Positions 1-9,093 are shown, counted from the stretch's first letter. The stretch: DNA of 44,860 nucleotides from CAYJHC01 sp964369465 (GCA_964369465.1 CAYJEX010000014.1:1-44860); one strand, 5' to 3'. Numbers and translations are program-made. Notes: a model not told the origin generated them from the letters alone.

Positions 1-21
1 AAAAAGCCTTGTAGCTTTTTT
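1..21 (+). terminator. Hairpin terminator of an upstream gene (left edge)
   Basis: AAAAAGC at 1-7 pairs with GCTTTTT at 14-20 around a six-base loop and ends in a T run. It probably terminates a plus-strand gene lying left of the window. The stem may extend beyond the window edge. Confidence 0.5.
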
Positions 22-93
22 CATTGCTCAATATAATCTTTTCTGCTAAAATTAAATAAATAATTTCAAAAGTTGTTTTGGAAAGGAACCAAT

Positions 94-771
94 ATGTTAC
101 GAATACTAATAGTAGAAGATGAAAAAGATTTAAGAGAGCTTTTCACCGTAGTATTAAATGAAAGTGGTTATATGACACTTTCTGCCAAAGATGGGATAGA
201 AGCTTTTGAAATATTAGACGAGAACCATGTGGATTTGATTATAACAGATATAATGATGCCAAGGATGCATGGTTTAGAAATGGTAGAATCATTAAGAGAG
301 GCTGGATATGACATGCCTATATTGGTAATAACTGCAAAAGACGCTTCTAAAGATAAGAAAAAAGGCTTTGATCTTGGTATAGATGATTATATGGTAAAAC
401 CTATCGATGTAAACGAAATGGTATGGAGAGTCGAAGCACTTTTAAGAAGAAGTAAAATAGCCACAGCTCATAAGCTAAAAATCGGAAAAACCGTGTTTGA
501 CAGAGAAACACTAGAGATTTCCACGGAGAATGATGTAAAAGTTTTGGTTCAAAAAGAGTTCATGTTATTGTTCAAATTAGCTAGTTCACCTAATAGAATT
601 TTCACTAGGAAACAAATTATGGATGAAATTTGGGGCATAGATACTGAATCCGATACGCATACATTAGATGTACATATAAGCAGACTGCGAGAAAAATTCA
701 GAGATAACGAAGACTTCGAAATAATAACTGCACGAGGCTTAGGCTATAAATTGACTCCAAAAAAATCATAA
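94..771 (+). CDS. OmpR/PhoB-family response regulator
   Basis: A two-component response regulator of about 225 residues. The N-terminal receiver domain (about 1-115) shows the acidic pocket E8-D9, the phospho-acceptor D52 in the run ITDIMMP, and the conserved lysine in MVKPID. The C-terminal winged-helix domain (about 130-223) has the DVHISRLREK recognition-helix region and the RGLGYKL wing typical of OmpR/PhoB proteins. I chose the ATG at 94 because GAAAGGA at 81-87 sits correctly before it; a TTG at 73 would add seven residues but has no ribosome site. The kinase gene follows 24 bases later. The likely target is the ABC transporter promoter downstream, where four 11-bp-spaced boxes suit this family. 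The inducing signal is unknown. Confidence 0.93.
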   Translation: MLRILIVEDEKDLRELFTVVLNESGYMTLSAKDGIEAFEILDENHVDLIITDIMMPRMHGLEMVESLREAGYDMPILVITAKDASKDKKKGFDLGIDDYMVKPIDVNEMVWRVEALLRRSKIATAHKLKIGKTVFDRETLEISTENDVKVLVQKEFMLLFKLASSPNRIFTRKQIMDEIWGIDTESDTHTLDVHISRLREKFRDNEDFEIITARGLGYKLTPKKS

Positions 772-795
772 ATTAAAGAAGGGAATTCGCAAAAC

Positions 796-1827
796 ATGAA
801 TAAGAAAAATTTTGGCGTTGCTATGTTTTTTTCAACAACTATTTTTATTATAATAATAGTTACATTTTTTTTAGCTGGTGGAATAGGATATTTCCTAATT
901 AAAGTAAGAATTGTAGACGAAAGATATCCTATACTAATTCTTGCTATTTTATGCATTCTCTGCCTGATAACAGGTTTGGTTTTTTCGAAGGTGGTTAGCA
1001 ACTTTGTTTTTCGTTCTCTATTTAGAATTAATGATGCTACAAAGCATGTTTCTAATGGAAATTACAATATTAGAATAAGCGAAGACAGTCACGTAATGGA
1101 AATAAATGAAATTGCACATAACTTTAATATTATGGTTAAAGAGCTCGCATCTACGGAAATTCTGCAACATAATTTTGTAGAAAATGTTTCTCATGAGTTT
1201 AAAACTCCTTTATCAGCAATTGAAGGCTATGCAACTATGCTACAAAATACAGATTTAAGTAATGAAAAACGATTAGAATATTCAAAAAAAATAATAGAAA
1301 GCACAAAGAGACTATCCTCTTTATCTGGTAACATATTATTATTATCAAAATTAGAAAACCAAGAAACAATTTTGAAAAAGGAAAAATTTAATTTATCCGA
1401 ACAAATTAGAGAAGAAATACTTATTTTAGAAAATCAATGGATCCAAAAAAATATTTATCTAGACATTTACTTAGAAGAAGTTGATGTTAACGGTAGCGAA
1501 GAACTATTATCACAAGTGTGGCAAAACATCATTGGAAACGCCATAAAATTTTCAAAAAACAATAGCATTATAAAAATTTCCCTGGAAAGAAGAGAAAGTT
1601 ATGTGATATTAACTATTGAAGATGAAGGAATAGGAATGGGAGAAGAAGCTATAAAAAGAGTTTTTGATAAGTTTTATCAAGAAGATACATCTAGAGCCAC
1701 CACAGGAAATGGTTTAGGACTTACTTTAGTGAAAAAAATAATTGACTTACATGGAGGAAAGATAAAAATTGATAGCGAAATAGGCAAAGGCACAATTGTC
1801 CAAATCAACCTACATGAAAACTTTTAG
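796..1827 (+). CDS. Sensor histidine kinase with very short extracytoplasmic loop
   Basis: A membrane histidine kinase of 343 residues, partner of the preceding regulator. Two membrane helices (about 9-35 and 46-66) are separated by only about ten residues, so there is almost no external sensor domain. A HAMP-like linker (67-118) leads to the dimerisation domain with the phospho-accepting His133 in SHEFKTPL. The ATPase domain has the N box (NIIGNAIKFSKN), G1 box (DEGIGMG) and G2 box (GNGLGLTLV). The layout is that of intramembrane-sensing kinases such as BceS, which sense through a partner ABC transporter; a transporter gene does follow. A ribosome site AAGAAGGG lies at 776-783. The gene ends at a T-rich terminator, so the transporter is transcribed separately. 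Confidence 0.93.
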   Translation: MNKKNFGVAMFFSTTIFIIIIVTFFLAGGIGYFLIKVRIVDERYPILILAILCILCLITGLVFSKVVSNFVFRSLFRINDATKHVSNGNYNIRISEDSHVMEINEIAHNFNIMVKELASTEILQHNFVENVSHEFKTPLSAIEGYATMLQNTDLSNEKRLEYSKKIIESTKRLSSLSGNILLLSKLENQETILKKEKFNLSEQIREEILILENQWIQKNIYLDIYLEEVDVNGSEELLSQVWQNIIGNAIKFSKNNSIIKISLERRESYVILTIEDEGIGMGEEAIKRVFDKFYQEDTSRATTGNGLGLTLVKKIIDLHGGKIKIDSEIGKGTIVQINLHENF

Positions 1828-1879
1828 CAAGAAACAAAAATAAACAATATATATTAATTTTATATTTATAACTTGTCAG

Positions 1880-1923
1880 AGTATTAATTACCTACTATAA
1901 TAGATGATTAATACTTTTTTTTT
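1880..1923 (+). terminator. Rho-independent terminator after the two-component pair
   Basis: AGTATTAAT at 1880-1888 pairs with ATTAATACT at 1907-1915, followed by a run of T from 1915 to 1923. It separates the regulator-kinase operon from the ABC transporter. Confidence 0.75.
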
Positions 1924-1937
1924 AAAAAAAAATAAAT

Positions 1938-1976
1938 TTGAGATTCAGTTGAGACTCTATTGAGAATCAGTTGAAA
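1938..1976 (+). promoter_or_regulatory. Four 11-bp-spaced TTGAGA boxes (likely response-regulator operator)
   Basis: TTGAGA occurs at 1938-1943, 1949-1954 and 1960-1965, and TTGAAA at 1971-1976. The start-to-start spacing is exactly 11 bp each time, about one helical turn, so all boxes lie on one DNA face. Direct repeats with this period are the usual binding pattern of OmpR/PhoB-type regulators. The array lies about 15 bp upstream of the candidate -35 of the transporter promoter. The assignment to the regulator at 94-771 is inference from proximity. Confidence 0.72.
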
Positions 1977-1989
1977 CAATCATGACAGA

Positions 1990-2018
1990 ATAGACTTATA
2001 AGCCAATATAAATATAAT
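1990..2018 (+). promoter_or_regulatory. Promoter of the ABC transporter gene
   Basis: A perfect TATAAT lies at 2013-2018. The -35 position 16-17 bp upstream holds only TAGACT/ATAGAC, a poor match to TTGACA. A good -10 with a weak -35 next to an activator array suggests an activator-dependent promoter. The leader to the ATG at 2050 is about 25 nt. Confidence 0.55.
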
Positions 2019-2049
2019 GCATATAAACAATGTATAACAAGGAGAAAAA

Positions 2050-4590
2050 ATGTTACAAATAAAAGGAATAAAAAAAGAGTACAAAACTGGTGACTTAATT
2101 CAAAAAGCATTGGATGATGTGAGTTTGAGTTTTCGAGATAGTGAATTAGTTTCAATTCTTGGGCCAAGTGGATCAGGGAAAACCACAATGCTAAATATTA
2201 TCGGAGGTCTAGATAGTTATGACAGCGGAGATCTTATCATAAACGGAGTTTCTACAAAAAAATACAAAGATAGGGACTGGGACACATATAGAAACTATAC
2301 AATAGGTTTTGTTTTTCAAAGTTATAATTTGATTCCTCATCAAACTGTTTTAGGGAATGTGGAATTAGCATTAACAATTGGTGGTGTATCTAATGCAGAT
2401 AAGAGAGAAAGGGCAATAAGCGCATTAAGCGAAGTTGGATTGAAAGAACATATACACAAAAAACCCAATCAACTTTCTGGTGGGCAAATGCAAAGAGTTG
2501 CAATCGCTAGAGCTCTTGTAAATAATCCTGATGTGCTTCTAGCAGATGAACCCACAGGAGCACTAGATTCAGAAACTAGCGTTCAAATATTGGAACTCTT
2601 GAAGGAAGTAGCAAAAGACAGACTAGTAGTTATGGTAACACACAATGCCGAACTAGCAGAAGAATATTCAACTCGAATTGTGAAGTTAAAAGATGGCAAA
2701 ATAATTGGGGATACAAATCCTTTCATAATCGATGTTTATACAGGAGAAGAGTCCAAATTAAAAAATGCAAAAAAAGCAAAAATGTCTGCTCTCACATCAT
2801 TTGCATTAAGTTTTAGAAATCTAGCAACGAAGAAAAGAAGAACGTTTTTTACCGCATTTGCTGGATCCATAGGAATTATTGGAATAGCATTAATTCTTTC
2901 TCTTTCAACTGGAGTAAATGAATATATAGAAACTATTCAAACTGATACTATGGCTTCATACCCTTTAACTATTGAGGCCGAAGCTGTATCTATCCCAGGA
3001 ATGGGTAGCATCTCACCATTACCTAGTAGCGGAAATGACGATAGTGACGAAACAGACCAAAAAGAAGCAATATACTCTGATTACACTAGTTTAGAAAGAG
3101 CAGCTTCCATGGTTTCAGAAAATAATCTAACTGAATTTAAAGTTTTTTTAGAGGATCCTGAGAGTGGAGTTTCGAGCTTGCTGGGAGAAAATGGAATTGT
3201 ATATTCTTACGCAACAGAATTTTCAGTATACTCGTATGATAAGGATGGCGAACTAGTTAATTCTAACACAGACCCAGAAGAACTAATAGATGCTTCAAGC
3301 CAAATGGCAATGATGGGAGGAACTGGTGAACCTGGTATGAATCCTTTCGATATGATGATGGTAGGAACATCTAACTCTTCTGGCGCTGATAATTTTTCAG
3401 AAATAATGTCTGGTGGAGAAGATCAGATTGTTAGCACCGCAATAACCGAAAGCTACACTTTAGTAAATGGAGAGTGGCCAACTGAGTATAATGAAGTAAT
3501 TTTATTTGTAGATGAAAATAATTCTATTCCTTTAGCAACGATGTATCAATTAGGTCTAGTAACTCTAGATGAATATACCGACATTTCTGATCAAATAAAT
3601 GATGACGAAGAAGCAGAAAAAATAGTTCTCAATTTTGAAGAGGTTTTAGGTCAAAGTTTTTATATGATAACTGAAAGTTCAAAGTATATGGAATCTTCAG
3701 ATGGGATTTATTCTAGCGTATCAGATGAATATTATGCAGAAAACGAATCAGAAATTAAATCAGGAACCGAGTTGAAAATTGTAGGAATTGCAACTCTTAA
3801 TGAGGACCAAACAAATGGGCTTATGTCAACTCAGGTAGGTTACACATCAAAGCTAACAGATTATATAATTGCTGAAACTAATGAAAGTCAAGTAGTTATG
3901 GCTCAAGAGGCAGACTCCTCTATAAATGTATTAAATGGGCTTGCTTTCACAGATGAAATTAACGAAGAAGTAAACGCAACGTATAACGAGAATTTGAAAA
4001 TGTTTGGAAAAGTAAGCTATGATGCACCTAGCACGATTAATATATATACGAATAGTTTCGAATCCAAAGAAGAATTAAGCCTATTAATCGAAACCTATAA
4101 CTCAGCTGCAACAGAAGATAACCAAATAATATATACTGATTATGTAGAATTAATGACATCATCAATGACTATGATAATAGATATTATATCTTACGTGTTA
4201 ATTGCTTTTGTATCTGTATCACTAATAGTTTCCTGCATAATGATAGGAATAATTACTCATATTTCTGTAATGGAAAGAACGAAAGAAATTGGTGTATTAA
4301 GAGCCCTTGGAGCTTCTAAACTTAATATTTCACAAGTATTCAATGCTGAAACTGTAATTATTGGACTCTGCTCAGGAATACTTGGAGTAGGATTAACACT
4401 ATTGCTCAATGTCCCAATTACTTCAATTATTCAAAATTTAGTAGGTAATGAAACAGTAACTGTTTCGCTTCCTTTAGCAAGTGCTGTATTATTAATAGTA
4501 TTAAGTGTTATAATTACTGTAATTGGCGGATTTCTGCCAGCAAAAAATGCTTCGAAAAAGGATCCTGTAATAGCACTTAGGACAGAATAA
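2050..4590 (+). CDS. ABC transporter, fused ATPase and FtsX/MacB-like permease
   Basis: A single 846-residue chain joins an ABC ATPase to a permease. The ATPase (1 to about 230) has Walker A GPSGSGKT at 38-45, a Q-loop in FVFQSYN, the signature LSGGQMQRVAIARAL and Walker B LLADEPTGALD, all of the lipoprotein/MacB/Bce subfamily. One membrane helix (about 266-290) is followed by roughly 410 acidic, Ser/Thr-rich extracytoplasmic residues and then three C-terminal helices (about 704-735, 767-793, 809-830) with the FtsX-type stretch MERTKEIGVLRALGAS. Such systems use ATP to move or release amphipathic compounds, often antimicrobial peptides; the substrate here is unknown. AAGGAG at 2039-2044 gives the start. 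A dimer would supply two ATPases and eight helices. Confidence 0.92.
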   Translation: MLQIKGIKKEYKTGDLIQKALDDVSLSFRDSELVSILGPSGSGKTTMLNIIGGLDSYDSGDLIINGVSTKKYKDRDWDTYRNYTIGFVFQSYNLIPHQTVLGNVELALTIGGVSNADKRERAISALSEVGLKEHIHKKPNQLSGGQMQRVAIARALVNNPDVLLADEPTGALDSETSVQILELLKEVAKDRLVVMVTHNAELAEEYSTRIVKLKDGKIIGDTNPFIIDVYTGEESKLKNAKKAKMSALTSFALSFRNLATKKRRTFFTAFAGSIGIIGIALILSLSTGVNEYIETIQTDTMASYPLTIEAEAVSIPGMGSISPLPSSGNDDSDETDQKEAIYSDYTSLERAASMVSENNLTEFKVFLEDPESGVSSLLGENGIVYSYATEFSVYSYDKDGELVNSNTDPEELIDASSQMAMMGGTGEPGMNPFDMMMVGTSNSSGADNFSEIMSGGEDQIVSTAITESYTLVNGEWPTEYNEVILFVDENNSIPLATMYQLGLVTLDEYTDISDQINDDEEAEKIVLNFEEVLGQSFYMITESSKYMESSDGIYSSVSDEYYAENESEIKSGTELKIVGIATLNEDQTNGLMSTQVGYTSKLTDYIIAETNESQVVMAQEADSSINVLNGLAFTDEINEEVNATYNENLKMFGKVSYDAPSTINIYTNSFESKEELSLLIETYNSAATEDNQIIYTDYVELMTSSMTMIIDIISYVLIAFVSVSLIVSCIMIGIITHISVMERTKEIGVLRALGASKLNISQVFNAETVIIGLCSGILGVGLTLLLNVPITSIIQNLVGNETVTVSLPLASAVLLIVLSVIITVIGGFLPAKNASKKDPVIALRTE

Positions 4591-4629
4591 ATCAAAAATA
4601 TTCGCCACATTACTATTTTCACATTAAAT

Positions 4630-4676
4630 GAGCAAGTCAAATCCCCTACTAGGTGTTTGACTTGCTCTCTATTTAT
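4630..4676. terminator. Strong hairpin between convergent genes
   Basis: GAGCAAGTCAAA (4630-4641) pairs perfectly with TTTGACTTGCTC (4656-4667) around a 14-base loop; TCTATTTAT follows on plus. It lies between the transporter and the convergent GGDEF gene and may serve both, although the T run is poor on either side. Confidence 0.7.
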
Positions 4677-4786
4677 ATAATACTATATGAAATGTTTGAA
4701 TGAAGTAGCATAAAGTTTGGCGAAATAACAAATTAAATATATATTATCTATAGCAATATTATAACAATGAAAATGGTAGGTGGTTT

Positions 4787-6007
4787 TTAATTATCTCTTT
4801 GCTTCTTATGTTGTTTTTTAAAGGTGTACATTCTTTCATCTGCCAACTCAACAATTTGTTCATACGAATATCTCGATTCTGCTCTCACCTTTACCATACC
4901 ATAACTAATTGAAGTACTATACGGTTTTTTATGCCTTTTCTTTATCATTTTGACATTCTGATAGCAATTTTGTACTTTTAAGTTCACTTCATTTTCATCA
5001 TTCTTGCCACATACTACTATAAACTCATCTCCCCCAAATCTAGAAACAATATCATCTTCAAAAGAATCGGAGACAATTTTAGAGACTTCTTTGATATAAA
5101 AATCTCCTTCATTATGCCCAAATTTGTCATTTGCATATTTCAGACCATCAATATCTAGGAAAATAACTGTAAATGGTTTTCCTTGTATCAAATACATGTT
5201 TATTTTTTCTTCGGCAACATCACGAGTAAAAACTTCTGTCAAAAAATCAATATTTTTCTCCTTATGCAAGCTTTCTATTTTTTCATCAAAATTTGAGATT
5301 TCACTTTGTAAAGAATCCACTTTATTTTTATGAGCAAGGAACCTAGAAAAAATATTTGAAAACAGCAGTAATATGGAAGAAACAAGCAGGCATGCGACAC
5401 CAACTTTGAAGTAGAATATTCCCATATTATAATTCTCTATATGAATGTTACCTGCAAATCCACTAAATATCAAATAGAAATTTGTCACTCCCAAAATACC
5501 TACAGCAAATTTTATAATAACTTCATTTGAAGTAATATCTCTCAAATATCTTAAAGATTTTATCTTGGATAAAAGAAGCAAGAATATTGACATCACAAAA
5601 TAAGTAGCCGTTTTAACATATAGTAGATTTGTTTCGTTTTCGTAAATATAGTAACTCGAATCACTTTCAAAAATCGACAGAACAGATAAACAAATATTAT
5701 AAAACGAAAGCATGTATGAGCCAAAGAATAACACTGAAAACAAAACTTTCAAATATTCACCTGAAAAAAACAATTTAAATTCTACAAAGATAGCAAGATA
5801 AAATAGTCCCAGTACTATTGGCGCATTAGAAAAAACACTGTATTCGAAAAACAGAACATAAAATACTACATTTAAAAGCGAAACGACTCCAAGGAAATAA
5901 ATGCTGACACGCTTTTTGAAAATTTTACTTGAATAATAAAATACAATTGCGTTACAAACAAATGCAAAAAATATATTCATACTCACAAAAATTATATTTT
6001 CTTCCAT
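4787..6007 (-). CDS. Membrane GGDEF-domain protein (diguanylate cyclase), downstream copy
   Basis: A 406-residue protein. About seven hydrophobic segments occupy residues 1-220, then a short charged coiled-coil-like linker (about 222-245), then a GGDEF domain (about 248-406). The active-site motif GGDEF is intact at 325-329, with metal-binding aspartates in FLDIDGL, so it probably makes cyclic di-GMP from two GTP. The inhibitory I-site position (316-319) reads FEDD instead of RxxD, so product inhibition at that site is probably lost. Its ATG overlaps the stop of the upstream GGDEF gene by one base (TAATG), and a GGAGG lies inside that gene's end; translation is therefore likely coupled. The signal sensed by the membrane part is unknown. 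Confidence 0.88.
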   Translation of the reverse strand: MEENIIFVSMNIFFAFVCNAIVFYYSSKIFKKRVSIYFLGVVSLLNVVFYVLFFEYSVFSNAPIVLGLFYLAIFVEFKLFFSGEYLKVLFSVLFFGSYMLSFYNICLSVLSIFESDSSYYIYENETNLLYVKTATYFVMSIFLLLLSKIKSLRYLRDITSNEVIIKFAVGILGVTNFYLIFSGFAGNIHIENYNMGIFYFKVGVACLLVSSILLLFSNIFSRFLAHKNKVDSLQSEISNFDEKIESLHKEKNIDFLTEVFTRDVAEEKINMYLIQGKPFTVIFLDIDGLKYANDKFGHNEGDFYIKEVSKIVSDSFEDDIVSRFGGDEFIVVCGKNDENEVNLKVQNCYQNVKMIKKRHKKPYSTSISYGMVKVRAESRYSYEQIVELADERMYTFKKQHKKQRDN

Positions 6008-7260
6008 TATGTTTTCTTACCTCCTGAGTAGAATTTTTGTTTATTAACATTCATTTTCAAGTCGGCAGTCCCTAGAATAAATCCCGCACCTTTATCTGCA
6101 TTCTCTTTTGTTACCAAAACATATCCTATACTCATTGAAGAACGATATTTTCTCTCTCGTAAATTTGTTTTTTTAGTAGTTTCCTCCAAACGTTTTAAGG
6201 CATTTTGGGCTTCCCTTTCATTCATTTTTGAACATATTACCATAAATTCGTCACCACCGATGCGAGCAACAAAATCATTGTGTCGAAAAGATTTTTTAAT
6301 GCATGCTGTCATGTTAAGTATATATTGGTCTCCTTCACTATGGCCAAAAGTATCATTGATTTTTTTCAAACCATTAATATCAAAAACAAATATATAAAAC
6401 ATATTTTCATATTCTTTACACATTCTATCAAGTAATCTCATTGCATATTTCCTATTATATAGATTCGTCAAATCATCTCTATTCACAATTTCTAAGAGGT
6501 TCTGTTCTTCTTTAAATTTTATATACACTTCTTTTTGTAAATTTCTCTCAGTACTTCGATAAATATGTATATCTACAAAAGTCGATATCAAGAAATATAA
6601 TTGGTAAAAAATCGCAATGTAAAAAACAACACTTGCAAAAGTAATCATTAAATGCTTTAGTTCAATTTTTTCTGCCAAAAGGAAAATTGTATCTAGAGAC
6701 ATAGATATAATCATAAACCATACAATCACATAAGCCATTCTCAAAAAAACATGGTTTTTCATTATAACTTCATCTTTTTCTACCCAGAACACTCTCCACA
6801 GAAAAATAAACAATGACGAAAACACAAAAACAAAAGAATATATAATTAACATATAAAACGCATTTTCTCTAATTATATCAGTGCTAGTTTTGGAAAAATA
6901 ACTAAAAGAAGAAAAAATCAACAAGTAACATCCACTTACGTGAAGAAATATAATACCTGAAATTAACAAACACTTTTCAATGGAAACTCTGAAGATAAAC
7001 TTAAATTCAATGCTTACCAGTACTGCTAGAATAACAAAATTAAAGCGAGCTTCAATCAAAAACATGTCTATCAAAACTACCGCCACACAATTTATTAATA
7101 TTGGTATAAATACGATTATTTTTTTATATTTAACATTCAGTGCCTTTTGAAAGAATTTAAAAGATGTCAAATTCAGCATAATGAACGAAACTATTAAAAT
7201 CATAGTCCATAATATTTGTGCCATATATAATCCAACTTCCTTCCCACTTAACAACTCCAT
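6007..7260 (-). CDS. Membrane GGDEF-domain protein (diguanylate cyclase), upstream copy
   Basis: A 417-residue protein with the same plan as its downstream neighbour. About seven to eight membrane segments lie in residues 10-235, followed by a linker and a GGDEF domain (about 258-417). GGDEF is intact at 335-339, and an RxxD inhibitory site (RHND, 326-329) sits at the canonical distance, so feedback by cyclic di-GMP is expected here, unlike in the partner. The two proteins are diverged paralogs in the same order of domains, probably an old duplication. An extended -10 lies about 85 bp upstream. No PilZ, EAL or cyclic-di-GMP riboswitch was recognised in the window, so the downstream effectors are elsewhere. 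Confidence 0.88.
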   Translation of the reverse strand: MELLSGKEVGLYMAQILWTMILIVSFIMLNLTSFKFFQKALNVKYKKIIVFIPILINCVAVVLIDMFLIEARFNFVILAVLVSIEFKFIFRVSIEKCLLISGIIFLHVSGCYLLIFSSFSYFSKTSTDIIRENAFYMLIIYSFVFVFSSLFIFLWRVFWVEKDEVIMKNHVFLRMAYVIVWFMIISMSLDTIFLLAEKIELKHLMITFASVVFYIAIFYQLYFLISTFVDIHIYRSTERNLQKEVYIKFKEEQNLLEIVNRDDLTNLYNRKYAMRLLDRMCKEYENMFYIFVFDINGLKKINDTFGHSEGDQYILNMTACIKKSFRHNDFVARIGGDEFMVICSKMNEREAQNALKRLEETTKKTNLRERKYRSSMSIGYVLVTKENADKGAGFILGTADLKMNVNKQKFYSGGKKT

Positions 7261-7344
7261 AATTTTATTATTGGTAAAATCCCAAATTAAAGTATTACAA
7301 ACAAAAACAAATAAACTTGAGTCTTTGCGAGTATTATTGTAATT

Positions 7345-7350
7345 ATTATA
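7345..7350 (-). promoter_or_regulatory. Extended -10 upstream of the GGDEF pair
   Basis: On the minus strand the sequence TGGTATAAT gives a consensus -10 with an extended TG element. No good -35 lies 16-18 bp upstream. It lies between the UPF0210 gene and the first GGDEF gene and is the best promoter candidate for that pair. Confidence 0.4.
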
Positions 7351-7365
7351 CCATGACGGAGAAAA

Positions 7366-8724
7366 CTAATTTTTCAAACTTTGAATTGGTGCCGGTATCC
7401 TTCCTCCTCTATTTATCATCTTCATAGGAGATTTAGGATTAAGTTTCATGATTGGTCCACTTCCTAACAATCCTCCAAAATCAAGTTCATCATCATCTGA
7501 AAGTCCTATTGCAGGAATTACTCTCACAGCAGTTGTTTTTGAATTTATCATCCCTATAGCCGCTTCGTCGGCAATTAAACCTGATATAACTTCTGGTGGC
7601 GTATCTCCTGGTACAACTATCATATCTAATCCAACAGAACATACTGCTGTCATCGCCTCTAGTTTTTCTACTGTCAAAATTTTATCTCTAGCAGCCTGTA
7701 TCATTCCTGCATCTTCAGTTACTGGTATAAACGCTCCCGATAGTCCTCCTACATTGCTTGCTGCCATCGCTCCACCTTTTTTTACAGCATCATTAAGAAG
7801 TGCAAGAGCTGCTGTAGTTCCGCACGAACCACATTGCTCTAATCCAATTTCTTCTAATATATGAGCTACTGAATCTCCAATAGCAGGCGTAGGTGCAAGC
7901 GATAAATCAATAATCCCAAAAGGAACCCCCAGCATTTTAGATGCTTCATCTCCAATTAATTGCCCCACTCTAGTGATTTTAAATGATATTTTCTTTATTT
8001 CTTCAGCGACAGATGTCAAGTCTTCTTTATCATCCATTCTAGAGAGAGCAGCTCTAACTACTCCAGGTCCAGAAACACCTACATGAATTACGCAATCACC
8101 TTCACCAACGCCATGAAATGCTCCTGCCATAAACGGATTATCTTCTACCGCATTACAAAACACCACGAGTTTTGCAGCACCTATACACTGATTATGTTGA
8201 GTAAGTTTCGCCGCATCCACAACAATATTCCCCATAATTTTTACTGCGTCCATATTTATTCCTGCTCTTGTACTTCCAACATTTACAGATGAGCAAACAA
8301 AATCTGTTTCTGCTAGAGCTCTTGGTATTGATTCAATAAGTTCTTTTTCTCCTTTGGCAAATCCTTTGTGAACTAATGCCGAGTATCCGCCAATAAAGTT
8401 TACACCAACTTCTTTTGCTGCTAAGTCTAGTGTTTTTGCATATTTCACAGGATCTCCTCCTGATACTCCTACTAACATAGAAATTGGAGATACAGAAATT
8501 CTCTTGTTCACAATAGGAATACCATATTTTTCTTCAAGAAACTCTCCTGTTTTAGCCAAGTCTTTTGCATAAGTTGTTATTTTTTTATACACTTTTTCAC
8601 AAGATATATCTATATTTTCATGGCAACAATCAATTAAAGAAATCCCCATAGTTATAGTACGTATATCTAAATTGTCATTTTGTATCATGGTAATTGTTTC
8701 CATGATGTCATTTCTGTTTATCAT
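7366..8724 (-). CDS. UPF0210 (DUF711, 'PFL family') protein
   Basis: A 452-residue soluble protein of the UPF0210/DUF711 family, recognised from the N-terminal stretch ending in the ISVSPISMLVG region, the glycine-rich GVSGPGVVRAAL segment and the C-terminal part with GLLGSGPIMKLNP. The length is normal for the family. The family resembles anaerobic glycyl-radical-related folds by name only; its biochemical function is not established and I do not assign one. GAGGAG lies just before the ATG. It is last in the operon aspS - radical SAM - ACT protein - UPF0210. Pairing with a small ACT-domain protein is a common arrangement for this family and suggests the ACT protein senses a small ligand, perhaps an amino acid, for it. 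Confidence 0.9.
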   Translation of the reverse strand: MINRNDIMETITMIQNDNLDIRTITMGISLIDCCHENIDISCEKVYKKITTYAKDLAKTGEFLEEKYGIPIVNKRISVSPISMLVGVSGGDPVKYAKTLDLAAKEVGVNFIGGYSALVHKGFAKGEKELIESIPRALAETDFVCSSVNVGSTRAGINMDAVKIMGNIVVDAAKLTQHNQCIGAAKLVVFCNAVEDNPFMAGAFHGVGEGDCVIHVGVSGPGVVRAALSRMDDKEDLTSVAEEIKKISFKITRVGQLIGDEASKMLGVPFGIIDLSLAPTPAIGDSVAHILEEIGLEQCGSCGTTAALALLNDAVKKGGAMAASNVGGLSGAFIPVTEDAGMIQAARDKILTVEKLEAMTAVCSVGLDMIVVPGDTPPEVISGLIADEAAIGMINSKTTAVRVIPAIGLSDDDELDFGGLLGSGPIMKLNPKSPMKMINRGGRIPAPIQSLKN

Positions 8725-8780
8725 AAGTTAAAACTCCTCTTTTGATTGACATTTGATTACTTTAAATTTAAGATTAAAAT

Positions 8781-9044
8781 CTATATTCTATGCATAGAAT
8801 TAAATATATCTTCATGCATTACATGGACTTCCATTTCAGGAATATCTTTTTTTATTTTTTCTTTTAGTTCCTTTAAGGAGCAATTCAAGTTAGTAACATC
8901 TATAAGCATTACCATAGCAAAATAATCTTGTAGAATTGATTGAGTCACATCCATCACATTCGCATTTGTGTTTGCACATGCTGTGCTTGCTTTGGCTAAT
9001 ATACCTACCATATCTTTTCCTATTACTGTAACTATTGCTTTCAT
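8781..9044 (-). CDS. ACT-domain protein (UPF0237 type)
   Basis: An 87-residue protein consisting of a single ACT domain. It begins with the strand KAIVTVIGKDMVGILA and continues with ANTNANVMDVTQSILQDYFAM, the ligand-binding loop and helix typical of GcvR-like ACT proteins. ACT domains usually bind amino acids and act as dimers; the ligand here is not known. AAGGAAAT precedes the ATG. It lies 56 bp upstream of the UPF0210 gene in the same operon, an association seen repeatedly in Firmicutes, and probably works with that protein. Confidence 0.9.
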   Translation of the reverse strand: MKAIVTVIGKDMVGILAKASTACANTNANVMDVTQSILQDYFAMVMLIDVTNLNCSLKELKEKIKKDIPEMEVHVMHEDIFNSMHRI

Positions 9045-9093
9045 AATATTTCCTTTCTCGAGTAATTTTTCGATTTATGATCTATGAATAAAT

